A stretch of 64,000 bases of DNA, from contig NZ_PNEO01000004.1 in NCBI RefSeq assembly GCF_002870125.1, forward strand, positions 248,001 through 312,000. Direction: 5' to 3'. The position numbers were made by a program, and so were the translations under genes. Shown here piece by piece: positions 56,956-64,000 of the stretch. The first letter of the stretch is position 1. Every line of letters begins with the position of its first letter. The DNA comes from Burkholderia sp. WAC0059. Its GTDB lineage: Bacteria; Pseudomonadota; Gammaproteobacteria; Burkholderiales; Burkholderiaceae. A model generated the notes under the pieces. The model was not told the origin of the DNA, did no database searches, and worked only from the letters and a program-made list of their open reading frames with translations.

Positions 56956-57279
56956 TCAACGGTCGATCTTCAGGCGCTCGACCACCTTGCCGTTCGCGAG
57001 GTGCGAGACGACGATCTCCTCGACGTCGGTCTCGTCGACGTAGGTGTACCAAGTGCCCTCCGGATACACGACGACGACGGGCCCCTCCTCGCAGCGGTCG
57101 AGGCAGCCGGCCTTGTTGATGCGCACCTTGCCGGGTCCGGCGAGGCCCAGCTCCTTCACGCGCTTTTTCGCGTATTCCTGCATCGCCTGCGCGTTGCAGT
57201 TCGCGCAGCTCGGGCGGTCGGCGCCGGGCTCGCGCTGGTTCAGGCAGAAAAACACGTGATGTTCGTAGAAGGAGGTCAT
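56956..57279 (-). CDS. Thioredoxin-like 2Fe-2S ferredoxin
   Basis: A 107-residue ferredoxin of the thioredoxin-fold class. The cluster cysteines are C12 (FFCLNQ), C25 or C28 (PSCANC), and C59 and C63 (GCLDRC). The following EEGPVVVVYPEGTWY is the family block. Such proteins relate to the NuoE and Azotobacter FeSII groups and carry one electron. The start MTSFYEHHVFFC at 57279 fits family members. It probably shares a transcript with the hydrolase. Confidence 0.93.
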   Translation of the reverse strand: MTSFYEHHVFFCLNQREPGADRPSCANCNAQAMQEYAKKRVKELGLAGPGKVRINKAGCLDRCEEGPVVVVYPEGTWYTYVDETDVEEIVVSHLANGKVVERLKIDR

Positions 57280-57454
57280 GGCGAGGACGGGACGGATCGG
57301 AAACGGGAAGCGGGCGCAATCAGATGCAATCGGGAGCAATCAGGCGCAGGCGGCCCGCGCGGTTCGGTCGATTATAGCGAGCGCCGAGCGACGCTGCCGC
57401 CACCTCTCCGGCGTCGCGAACCGGCCCCGACAGGGCGGCGCGCGCCGCCCGCGC

Positions 57455-58069
57455 TCAGGGCGAGCCCGCCGCCTGCACGCTGAGCCATGCCGAAATCTGG
57501 CCGACGAGCTGGTCGCTCGCGGCGGCCAGCGCGCTCGCGCCGCCCTCCGCGTCGGGCGAGCTGGCCGGCGCGCGCGCGACGAACGTGTGCTGGCCGAGCA
57601 CCCTGCCGTTCTGGATCAGCGTCGCGCGCGCGCTCAACACGCCGGAGCTTTCCGTCGAGCTGTCGAACACCTGCTCGAATTCGTCGAGTTCGACCTTCAG
57701 CATCGGCGCCGCCACCGCGTCGCCGCCCGAGAGCACGGTCGCCTTCGACGCCAGCGCCGCGCGCAATCGCTGCGTCAGCAGCCGCGCGGGCGACATGGTC
57801 CAGTGGCTGCCCGCGTAGTGGGCGATGCGCTGCGGGTCGGCATAGCTGAGCCGGTAGGCGAAGCTGTCGTTGTCGAGCGCGGGCGGCGCGCTCACGTCGA
57901 GCACCTTGACGGGCGGCAGCGTGCCGGCCGCGGGCGGCGCGCCGGGCGGCCCGAGGTCGTAGCGCGTGTCCGCGATGGCCGCCGGGTTGCCCGCGCAGGC
58001 CGAAAGCCCCGCGCACAGAACGAGCGCCGCCAGCGCGAGGCGGCCAGGCTGAAGAAGCGAAGATGGCAT
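57455..58069 (-). CDS. ABC-type transport auxiliary lipoprotein (PqiC-like)
   Basis: A 204-residue lipoprotein with lipobox LSAC (Cys at 25) and a mature domain of the DUF330/PqiC type (YDLGPPG, KVLDVSAPPALDNDSFAYRLSY, SHWTMSPARLLTQRL). It is the last gene of an Mla-like set, where the lipoprotein sits in the outer membrane and works with the MCE protein. AGGAAA precedes the ATG at 58069. Downstream 57340-57454 holds no gene. Confidence 0.9.
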   Translation of the reverse strand: MPSSLLQPGRLALAALVLCAGLSACAGNPAAIADTRYDLGPPGAPPAAGTLPPVKVLDVSAPPALDNDSFAYRLSYADPQRIAHYAGSHWTMSPARLLTQRLRAALASKATVLSGGDAVAAPMLKVELDEFEQVFDSSTESSGVLSARATLIQNGRVLGQHTFVARAPASSPDAEGGASALAAASDQLVGQISAWLSVQAAGSP

Positions 58070-58192
58070 TGCTGATTTCCTCTGGATCGGGCGGCGCCTT
58101 GACCGTTTAACCCCCGGCACGGCGCCGCCCCGTTTGTTCCCGTCGTCCATTCCCATTCAATCGTCCGTCCGTTCCAACGGCCGGCCCGCGCC

Positions 58193-59164
58193 TCACCGGC
58201 TGCCGGCCGCGGCCCGCGCCGGCCAGACGAAACCCGGCTCGCCCGGCCCCGGCGCGGGCTGCTGCGCGCCGCCGAACAGCACGCTGCGCGGGTTGTCGCT
58301 GAACGTGTCGGCGGCATGGTTCACCGAGCGCATGGCCGAGCGCACGTCCTCGGTCAGCGAATCGACGTGCGGCAGCGTGTCGTAGCCCAGTTGCGCGGAC
58401 AGCGCCCCGAGCGACGCGTTCATCGACGTGAGCGCATCGCCCGCCTGCTGAGCCGCCGTGCCGGCCTTGTTCAGGTTCGCGACGAACGGGCCGTTCGGGT
58501 TGTTGACGTTCGCGATCAGCCGGTTGGTCGAGTCGAGCGAACGCTGGAGCGCGCTCACCGCGCCCGGCAGGCGGGTCGCCGTGGGCTCGAGCTGCGTGGC
58601 CAGCGCGTTCACACTGTCGGCCGCGTGCTGCAGGCTCGTGACGGTCGCCATCATCTGCTGGCGGTTTTCGTCCGAGAGCGTCGCGTCGATGTCGCCCGCG
58701 ATCCGGTCGAGCTTGCTGAGCAGCGCGTCGCCGCGCGCCTGCAACTGGTCGAAGAGGCCCGGACGCAGCGGCAGTTGCGCGACGCTGCTCTCCGACGAGG
58801 GGAGCGACGCCTCGTCGGCGCCGGTATCGTCGAGCTGCACGAACGCGATGCCGGTCACGCCCTGCAGCGCGAGCGTGCCGTAGGTCGAATGCGTGATCGG
58901 CGCGCGCTGGTCCACTAGGATGCGAATCCGGATGAGCCCGGGATGCTGCGGATCGAACTCGATCGACTGCACCTTGCCGACGTCGAGCCCGCGATAGCGC
59001 ACCGCCGCGTCGGGGTAGAGCCCCGTCACGCTGGTGTGCGCGACGAGGTCGTACGGCACGCGCACCGTGCGGTCGGCGCTGAAGAAAAATATGGTCACCA
59101 CGATGGCGGCCAGCAGGCCGATCGTGAAGAGCCCCGCCAGAAACGCATGGGGTTTGTTTTCCAT
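58193..59164 (-). CDS. MCE-domain lipid-transport protein (MlaD/PqiB-like)
   Basis: A 323-residue protein with an N-terminal transmembrane helix (8-30) and one MCE domain (about 38-120) containing SVTGLYPDAAVRYRGLDVGKV. A long helical segment (about 130-290), rich in Asn/Gln/Leu/Ala, follows and would form a tunnel or needle between membranes. It binds phospholipid in the periplasm and connects to the MlaE/MlaF pair encoded just upstream. The single MCE domain favours the MlaD-like class, but the downstream lipoprotein resembles PqiC. Confidence 0.92.
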   Translation of the reverse strand: MENKPHAFLAGLFTIGLLAAIVVTIFFFSADRTVRVPYDLVAHTSVTGLYPDAAVRYRGLDVGKVQSIEFDPQHPGLIRIRILVDQRAPITHSTYGTLALQGVTGIAFVQLDDTGADEASLPSSESSVAQLPLRPGLFDQLQARGDALLSKLDRIAGDIDATLSDENRQQMMATVTSLQHAADSVNALATQLEPTATRLPGAVSALQRSLDSTNRLIANVNNPNGPFVANLNKAGTAAQQAGDALTSMNASLGALSAQLGYDTLPHVDSLTEDVRSAMRSVNHAADTFSDNPRSVLFGGAQQPAPGPGEPGFVWPARAAAGSR

Positions 59165-59261
59165 CGTCAGATTCCCTCGCTTGCTGAGCGCATTCTTCCA
59201 GCCCCGGCGCCGGCTTGCCCGGGCGCCGAACCGATCCGGCCGACCTGCCGCATGGCCGCCG

Positions 59262-60140
59262 TCATGACGCGACGCCGATCGAGGCGGACGCGAGCGCCGC
59301 CTCCGGCAGCTTCGCGCGGCGCTCGGGCGGCAGCGCCTGCAGCGCGCGCCGGCCGCGCATGCCCAGAAAATACTCGCGGATGAACGGGTGATCGACCGTC
59401 GCCGCCTCCTCGACGGGCGCCGCGACCAGCACCTTGCGGTCGGCCAGCACGGCCACGCGCGTCGAGAGCGCGACCATCGCGTCGAGGTCGTGCGTCACGA
59501 GCACGACGGTCAGGCCGAGCGCGCGATGCAGCGTGTGGATCAGCTCGACGACCTCGTCGGACGAGTGCGGATCGAGCCCCGCCGTCGGCTCGTCGAGAAA
59601 CAGCAGCTCCGGCTCGAGCACGAGCGCGCGCGCGAGCCCCACGCGCTTGATCATCCCGCCCGAGAGCGCCGCCGGCATCTTCGAGGCGTGCTTGCACGGC
59701 AGCCCGACCATTTCGAGCTTGAGCATCACGATGTCGCGCAGCAGGTCCGGCGGCACGCGGCCGAGCTCGCGCACGGGCTGGGCGATGTTGTCGAACACCG
59801 ACAGCGACGAGAACAGCGCGCCGTGCTGGAACAGCATGCCGGTGCGGCTGCGCATGAGGCGCGCGGTGTCGGCGTCGAGCGTCGAGGTGTCCTTGCCGAA
59901 CACGCGGATCGAGCCCGAGGTGGGCTGCTCGAGGCCAAGAATCTGCCGCACCAGCGTGGTCTTGCCCGAGCCCGAGCCGCCGACGAGCGAGACGATCTCG
60001 CCGCTGCGCACTTCGAGGTTCAGATGCTGGTGGACGATGTTGCGGCCGTAGCGCTTCGTCAGGTTGCGCACCTCGATCACGGGCTCGCCGATCTGCGGGC
60101 GCGCGACGTCGCGCACGGACTCCCTGAGCGACGCGTTCAT
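59262..60140 (-). CDS. Mla-type ABC transporter ATP-binding protein
   Basis: A 292-residue ATPase of the MlaF family. Walker A is GGSGSGKTTLVRQ near residue 54, the ABC signature LSGGMIKRVGLARAL, and Walker B LLFLDEPTAGLDP. The segment MLFQHGALFSSLSVFDNIAQPV is an Mla hallmark. The C-terminal 40 residues extend past the core and include FIREYFLGMRGRRAL, found in MlaF. Its ATG overlaps the permease stop by four bases. Confidence 0.93.
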   Translation of the reverse strand: MNASLRESVRDVARPQIGEPVIEVRNLTKRYGRNIVHQHLNLEVRSGEIVSLVGGSGSGKTTLVRQILGLEQPTSGSIRVFGKDTSTLDADTARLMRSRTGMLFQHGALFSSLSVFDNIAQPVRELGRVPPDLLRDIVMLKLEMVGLPCKHASKMPAALSGGMIKRVGLARALVLEPELLFLDEPTAGLDPHSSDEVVELIHTLHRALGLTVVLVTHDLDAMVALSTRVAVLADRKVLVAAPVEEAATVDHPFIREYFLGMRGRRALQALPPERRAKLPEAALASASIGVAS

Positions 60141-61306
60141 CCGATCCCCACGTTCTGGAACAGCACCGCGAACACCGCGTCGGCGAGGATCACGATCGTG
60201 ATCGACGTGACGACCGAGGTCGTCGTGCCCTCGCCGAGGCTCTGCGAATTCGCCTTGATCCGCAAACCGAAATGGCAGCCGGAGAGCGCGATCAGCATGC
60301 CGAACACGACGCCCTTGCCGAAGCCGATCCAGAGGTTCGCGATCGGCACGACGGAGGGCATCGAGCGGGCGAAGAACGCAAGGTCGATGCCGAGCACGAA
60401 CTTCGCCGCCAGCGCGCCGCCGAGGAGCGCGATGGCGTCGGTCCAGACGACGAGCAGCGGCATGGCGAGACCGAGCGCGACGACGCGCGGCAGGATGAGC
60501 CGCAGCCCGTGCGGAATGCCCATCACGCGCATCGCGTCGAGCTCCTCGGTTACGCGCATCACGCCGATCTGCGCCGTGATGGCCGAGCCCGAGCGTCCGG
60601 CCACGAGGATCGCGGAGAGCACGGGCCCGAGCTCGCGGATGACGGCGAGCCCGAGAATGTTCACGATGTACTGGTTCGCGCCGAACATGCGCAACTGCTG
60701 CGCGGACAGGTACGACAGCACGATGCCGATCAGGAACGCGACGATCGCCGTAATGGGCAGCGCGCGCGTGCCGGCGTTGTACATGTTCGCCGAAATCTCG
60801 ACCCACGGAATCGTCTTCGGATTGCGCGCCACCGCGAGCAGGTCGAGGATCACGCGGCCGAACATCGCGATGCCGCCGTAGAGATGGTCGCCGAACGCGA
60901 AGATCGCGAGCCCGAGCCGCGTGACGGGATCGACGCGCGGCACCTCTTCGGGCGGCTCGCGGGCGGCATCGAGCAGCGCGATGCGGCTGAAGATTTCGCG
61001 CTGCGTGTCGGTCAGCGCGACGAGGCCCGTGGGCATCTGGTGGCCCCAGACGCGCCACAGCGCCTGGCCGCCCACGTGGTCCATCTGCTCGATGGCCGAG
61101 AGATCCCACTGGCCGACGCGCCCGGAGGAGAGCGTGCGCAGGCGCCTCACCGTGCCGCCGCGATCGCGGTCGCGCGCGAGCGCCAGCGCGGTCCACTGGC
61201 CGGAAAGCCGGACGATCGTCCCATCGGGGCCGGCCGCGATGTCGAGGCCGGGCGGTATCTCGGGATTCAAGGATGACGGGCCATCGGAAATGAGATCAGG
61301 AGCCAT
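60137..61306 (-). CDS. MlaE-type permease with N-terminal STAS-like domain
   Basis: A 389-residue membrane protein. Residues 1-115 form a STAS-like domain (GTIVRLSGQWTALAL, QWDLSAIEQMDHVGGQALWRVWG), normally a separate MlaB subunit in E. coli but fused here. The MlaE permease follows with five or six helices and the signature ITAQIGVMRVTEELDAMRVMGI. With the ATPase, MCE protein and lipoprotein it makes a complete lipid transporter for outer-membrane asymmetry or solvent tolerance. The start at 61306 follows an AGGAG. Confidence 0.92.
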   Translation of the reverse strand: MAPDLISDGPSSLNPEIPPGLDIAAGPDGTIVRLSGQWTALALARDRDRGGTVRRLRTLSSGRVGQWDLSAIEQMDHVGGQALWRVWGHQMPTGLVALTDTQREIFSRIALLDAAREPPEEVPRVDPVTRLGLAIFAFGDHLYGGIAMFGRVILDLLAVARNPKTIPWVEISANMYNAGTRALPITAIVAFLIGIVLSYLSAQQLRMFGANQYIVNILGLAVIRELGPVLSAILVAGRSGSAITAQIGVMRVTEELDAMRVMGIPHGLRLILPRVVALGLAMPLLVVWTDAIALLGGALAAKFVLGIDLAFFARSMPSVVPIANLWIGFGKGVVFGMLIALSGCHFGLRIKANSQSLGEGTTTSVVTSITIVILADAVFAVLFQNVGIG

Positions 61307-61363
61307 TGTAGCGAACGCCCCCCGATTCGCGCGCCGGGCGCCGCACCCCACTACAATACCCGC

Positions 61364-62242
61364 ATGAACGATTTGCCCGCCCCGCCTCGCACCGACGACT
61401 GGCGCATCGACCGCGACCGCGCCGTCGCGTTGTTCGGCCCCGCCGCGCACGACTGGCCGCTCGAAATCGTCGAGGAAACCGGCTCCACGAATACCGACCT
61501 GATGGCGCGCATGAAGGCGCTGCCGCACAAGGCCGACGCGCTTGCGCGGCCCATCGTGCGGGTCGCCTATCTGCAGACGGCCGGGCGCGGCCGGCGCGGC
61601 CGCGCCTGGTACGCCCAGCCCGGCGACGCGCTGCTGTTCTCGCTCGCCTGCGTGCTGCCGCGTCCGCTCGAAGGGCTCGCGGGCTTGAGTCTCGCGGTCG
61701 GCGTCGCGCTCGTCGACGCGCTGCGCTCGCTGCCGCTCGCGAACCCCGGCCAGATCGCGCTGAAATGGCCGAACGACGTGCTGCTCGAAGGCGACAAGCT
61801 GGCCGGCATCCTGATCGAGACCGCCTGGAGCACCGCCCATGCGAGCGCGGTCGTCATCGGCATCGGCACCAACGTGCGCGGCGCCGACGAGCTGGCTGCC
61901 AAGGTCCGGACCGCCGGCGCGCCGGTAGCGGGCACCACGCCGACGGCGCTTTCGCGGGCGCTGCCCGGCGCGAACCTCACCGACACGCTGGCGGCCGAGC
62001 TGAACGCGCTCGAATCCCTGCTGCAACGCTTCGGCGCGGCGGGCTTCGCGCCGTTCCAGGCGCGCTGGAACGGCGTCCACGCCTACGCGGGCCGCGAAGT
62101 GGTGCTGCTCGAACAGGGCGTGGAACTCGCGCGCGGCATCGCCGTGGGGGTCGACGCGCGCGGCCAGTTGCTGCTCGACACGCCGCACGGACGGGAAACC
62201 GTCGCCACCGGCGACGTCTCGCTGCGGCTCGCCAACACATGA
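61364..62242 (+). CDS. birA: Biotin–[acetyl-CoA-carboxylase] ligase
   Basis: A 292-residue biotin protein ligase. The biotin loop GRGRRGRAW is at 74-82 and the KWPNDVLL motif near 127, with the C-terminal SH3-like domain from about 240. There is no N-terminal DNA-binding domain, so it is a monofunctional class I enzyme that biotinylates the carboxyl carrier protein but does not repress bio genes. It overlaps coaX by four bases. The promoter region is shared with the divergent MlaE gene (57 bases). Confidence 0.95.
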   Translation: MNDLPAPPRTDDWRIDRDRAVALFGPAAHDWPLEIVEETGSTNTDLMARMKALPHKADALARPIVRVAYLQTAGRGRRGRAWYAQPGDALLFSLACVLPRPLEGLAGLSLAVGVALVDALRSLPLANPGQIALKWPNDVLLEGDKLAGILIETAWSTAHASAVVIGIGTNVRGADELAAKVRTAGAPVAGTTPTALSRALPGANLTDTLAAELNALESLLQRFGAAGFAPFQARWNGVHAYAGREVVLLEQGVELARGIAVGVDARGQLLLDTPHGRETVATGDVSLRLANT

Positions 62243-63018
62243 GCCGCGCGCCGTTTTTGCTCGTCGATGCGGGCAACAGCCGCATCAAGTGGGCGCTCGC
62301 GCAGGCCGACGGCACGCAGGCGCACACGGGCGCGTTCGGCCATGCCGACGATGCGGCGGGCTGGTCGGCGTTGCCGCCGCCTACAGGCGCGTGGATATCC
62401 AACGTCGCGGGCGAAACGGTCGCGCGCCGCATCGACTCGCTGATCGACGCGCACTGGCCGGGCCTGCCGCGTACCGTCGTCCGCGCGCGGGCGAGCCAGT
62501 GCGGCGTCAGCAACGGCTATGCGGAGCCGGGCGCGCTCGGCAGCGACCGCTGGGCCGGCATGATCGGCGCGCGCGCGGCCTTTCCCGACGAGCCGCTGCT
62601 GATCGCGACGTTCGGCACGGCGACGACGCTCGAGGCGCTACGTGCCGACGGCCGGTTCGTCGGCGGCCTGATCGCGCCGGGCTGGTCGCTGATGATGCGC
62701 TCGCTCGGCGAACACACGGCGCAGTTGCCGGTACTCGACGCGCGCGCCGCGCAGACGCTCCCGGCCGGGCTGGTCTTCGCGACGGGCACGCCGCGCTCGA
62801 TCGCGGCCGGCTGCACGCTGGCGCAGGCCGCGCTGGTCGAGCGGGCATGGGCCGACCTGCGCGACGACTGGCGGGCGCCGGTGCGGCTCGTGGTGAGCGG
62901 CGGCGCGGCCGACGCAGTGACAACGGTGCTGAAGGTGCCGCATACTCGCCATGACGCGCTGGTGCTCGCCGGCCTCGCCCGGATCGCAAGGGAGGAGGCG
63001 AACGCCGAACCCGGCTGA
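62239..63018 (+). CDS. coaX: Type III pantothenate kinase
   Basis: A 259-residue kinase of the ASKHA fold that phosphorylates pantothenate in the first step of CoA synthesis, complementing coaD at the start of the window. The phosphate 1 motif is [12 protein letters not shown], followed by [12 protein letters not shown] and the phosphate 2/adenosine motifs [10 protein letters not shown] and [11 protein letters not shown]. Type III kinases need a monovalent cation and are not feedback-inhibited. Its ATG overlaps the birA TGA (62239-62242). Confidence 0.96.
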   Translation: MSRAPFLLVDAGNSRIKWALAQADGTQAHTGAFGHADDAAGWSALPPPTGAWISNVAGETVARRIDSLIDAHWPGLPRTVVRARASQCGVSNGYAEPGALGSDRWAGMIGARAAFPDEPLLIATFGTATTLEALRADGRFVGGLIAPGWSLMMRSLGEHTAQLPVLDARAAQTLPAGLVFATGTPRSIAAGCTLAQAALVERAWADLRDDWRAPVRLVVSGGAADAVTTVLKVPHTRHDALVLAGLARIAREEANAEPG

Positions 63019-63144
63019 CCCGGACCCGGCCCGGGAGCGGGAAGCGCACCGAAAGCGCGCCGAAAGCGCGCCGGCACGACGGACGGCGGAAGAGGCGCGG
63101 CAAACCGCGACGACCCTGAACGACTTACGACGGAGCCTCACACG

Positions 63145-63384
63145 ATGCTGCGCTGGCTGATCGCCCTTCTGATCCTCGCGAACCTGCTCGCGCTCGCGAC
63201 GATATACGGCGCGTTCGGCCCGCTGCCAGCGGCCGGTTCGCGCGAAACCTGGCACATGAGCCGGCAGTTCCATCCCGAGCGGCTCGCCGTGCGCGGGCTC
63301 GCCGCGCCGGAATCCGTCGATCCGGCCGTGGTCGGCGGGCCGGCGCCTTCGCCGCCGATCCAGGCGTCGTCGCTGGCGCCCTGA
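63145..63384 (+). CDS. Small membrane protein, possibly a truncated SPOR-family member
   Basis: A 79-residue protein with one N-terminal transmembrane helix (3-25, LLILANLLALATIYGAFGPL) and a Pro/Ala-rich tail. In related genomes the gene between coaX and rfaE2 encodes a longer protein with a C-terminal SPOR (peptidoglycan-binding) domain. The segment REPxH-like HMSRQFHPERLAV fits the part before that domain, but the SPOR domain itself is missing. It may be a natural short form or a truncated gene. Confidence 0.55.
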   Translation: MLRWLIALLILANLLALATIYGAFGPLPAAGSRETWHMSRQFHPERLAVRGLAAPESVDPAVVGGPAPSPPIQASSLAP

Positions 63385-63417
63385 TCCGCGGCCCGCAAGG
63401 AAGCCGCCGCGCGTCGC

Positions 63418-63900
63418 TCAGCCCTGCTCGCGCACCTTCTTCAACAGCTTCGTCGTCGAGCGGTCGTGTTCGAACGCGATCGCTTGCGCGCGGCCGCCCC
63501 AGCCGCGCACGAGCGCGGACTCGGGCAACGCGTCCATGTCGTAATCGCCGCCCTTGACCAGCACGTCCGGATGCAGCGCCTCGATCAACGACATCGGCGT
63601 GCGCTCCTCGAAGCGCACGACCCAGTCGACGCTCTCGAGCGCCGCGAGCAGCGCCATCCGGTCGTCCTCGTGGTTGATCGGGCGATCGTCGCCCTTGCCG
63701 AGCATGCGTACCGACGCGTCGCTGTTCACGCCGACGATCAGGCATGCGCCGAGCGCCCTCGCCTGCGCGAGGTACGTCGCGTGCCCGCGGTGCAGGATGT
63801 CGAACACGCCGTTGGTAAACACCACGGGGCCGGGCAGCGACGCCCGCCGCTGCGCGAGCGCCTCGCGGGCCGTGATCTTGCGTTCAAAAGAAGCTGGCAT
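63418..63900 (-). CDS. rfaE2: D-glycero-beta-D-manno-heptose 1-phosphate adenylyltransferase
   Basis: A 160-residue nucleotidyltransferase equal to the C-terminal half of E. coli HldE. The cytidylyltransferase-type HxGH motif appears in VFTNGVFDILHRGHATYL, and VGVNSDASVRMLGKGDDRP and PDVLVKGGDYDMD follow. It forms ADP-heptose for the inner core of lipopolysaccharide. The kinase half (rfaE1) is encoded elsewhere, as usual in betaproteobacteria. The start MPASFERKI at 63900 is preferred; the remaining 100 bases of the window contain no further gene. Confidence 0.94.
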   Translation of the reverse strand: MPASFERKITAREALAQRRASLPGPVVFTNGVFDILHRGHATYLAQARALGACLIVGVNSDASVRMLGKGDDRPINHEDDRMALLAALESVDWVVRFEERTPMSLIEALHPDVLVKGGDYDMDALPESALVRGWGGRAQAIAFEHDRSTTKLLKKVREQG

Positions 63901-64000
63901 CGGAGAACCCGAAAAGAAAACGATCATGAAAAACGGTCCGGCGTGCTCGCGCATGCCGGACCGTTCGTTGTGCTGCCTTGTCGCTCCCCGGCCATAGACG

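Overview
The window is a GC-rich (roughly two-thirds G+C by eye), densely packed stretch of chromosome from a member of the Burkholderiaceae, most like Burkholderia sensu lato. The evidence is gene content and order: hisC–ferredoxin–coaD–rsmD–ftsY; rpoH with its betaproteobacterial RpoH box; secB–grxC–rhodanese–gpmA–ctpA–moeB–ptsI–ptsH–EIIA(Man)–gshB–gshA–amtB–glnK–ubiK–comM; lipA–lipB; and the Mla-type ABC genes followed by birA–coaX–rfaE2. Nearly everything is core housekeeping. A Hrp-type secretion-regulon promoter near 48 kb suggests a plant- or eukaryote-associated lineage. The species cannot be fixed from this window.

Layout. 1–9.5 kb: end of pth, hisC, ferredoxin, coaD, rsmD, ftsY, a FAH-family hydrolase, ybiB, and leuA behind a leucine-rich leader peptide. 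9.5–14.3 kb: rpoH under a perfect CIRCE operator, then the cytochrome bd operon cydP-cydA-cydB-cydX. 14.3–18.2 kb: a fused EIIA-HPr-EI phosphotransferase and nagA (N-acetylglucosamine). 18.3–22.7 kb: a remnant aa3 oxidase locus (SCO, ctaB, ctaA, coxB and a broken DUF2244 gene) with no coxA, coxC, ctaG or surf1. 22.9–31.9 kb: BioC-like methyltransferase, comF, trmL, macrodomain, gpsA, secB, grxC, rhodanese, gpmA, ctpA, moeB. 32–42.3 kb: ptsI, ptsH, EIIA(Man), gshB, gshA, amtB, glnK with a sigma-54 promoter, ubiK, comM. 42.8–46.2 kb: a TlpA-like thioredoxin and tauABC. 46.4–49.7 kb: an accessory pair, a HrpK/harpin-like secreted protein behind a PIP-box promoter and a CSS-motif EAL phosphodiesterase. 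50–56 kb: copper chaperone, DUF2946, lipA, lipB, DUF2917, a LysR regulator, DUF493, D-Ala-D-Ala carboxypeptidase. 56–64 kb: hydrolase, 2Fe-2S ferredoxin, a four-gene lipid-transport ABC system, birA, coaX, a small membrane protein and rfaE2.

How the parts relate. Respiration is skewed: the quinol oxidase bd operon is complete with both small subunits, while the aa3 locus has lost its catalytic core and its surviving CoxB has lost the conserved electron-entry tryptophan. Two PTS phosphorelays are present (nagF-type fusion and ptsI/ptsH/EIIA), but no sugar permease. Regulation readable from the sequence: leucine attenuation of leuA, HrcA/CIRCE control of rpoH, sigma-54/NtrC-type control of glnK-amtB, and HrpB/HrpX-type control of the secreted protein.

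The most interesting items are the PIP-box-driven HrpK-like protein with an internally duplicated module, the CTA-rich and probably leaderless leucine leader peptide, and the decaying aa3 oxidase locus. No CRISPR array, insertion sequence, rRNA gene or complete tRNA gene was seen.
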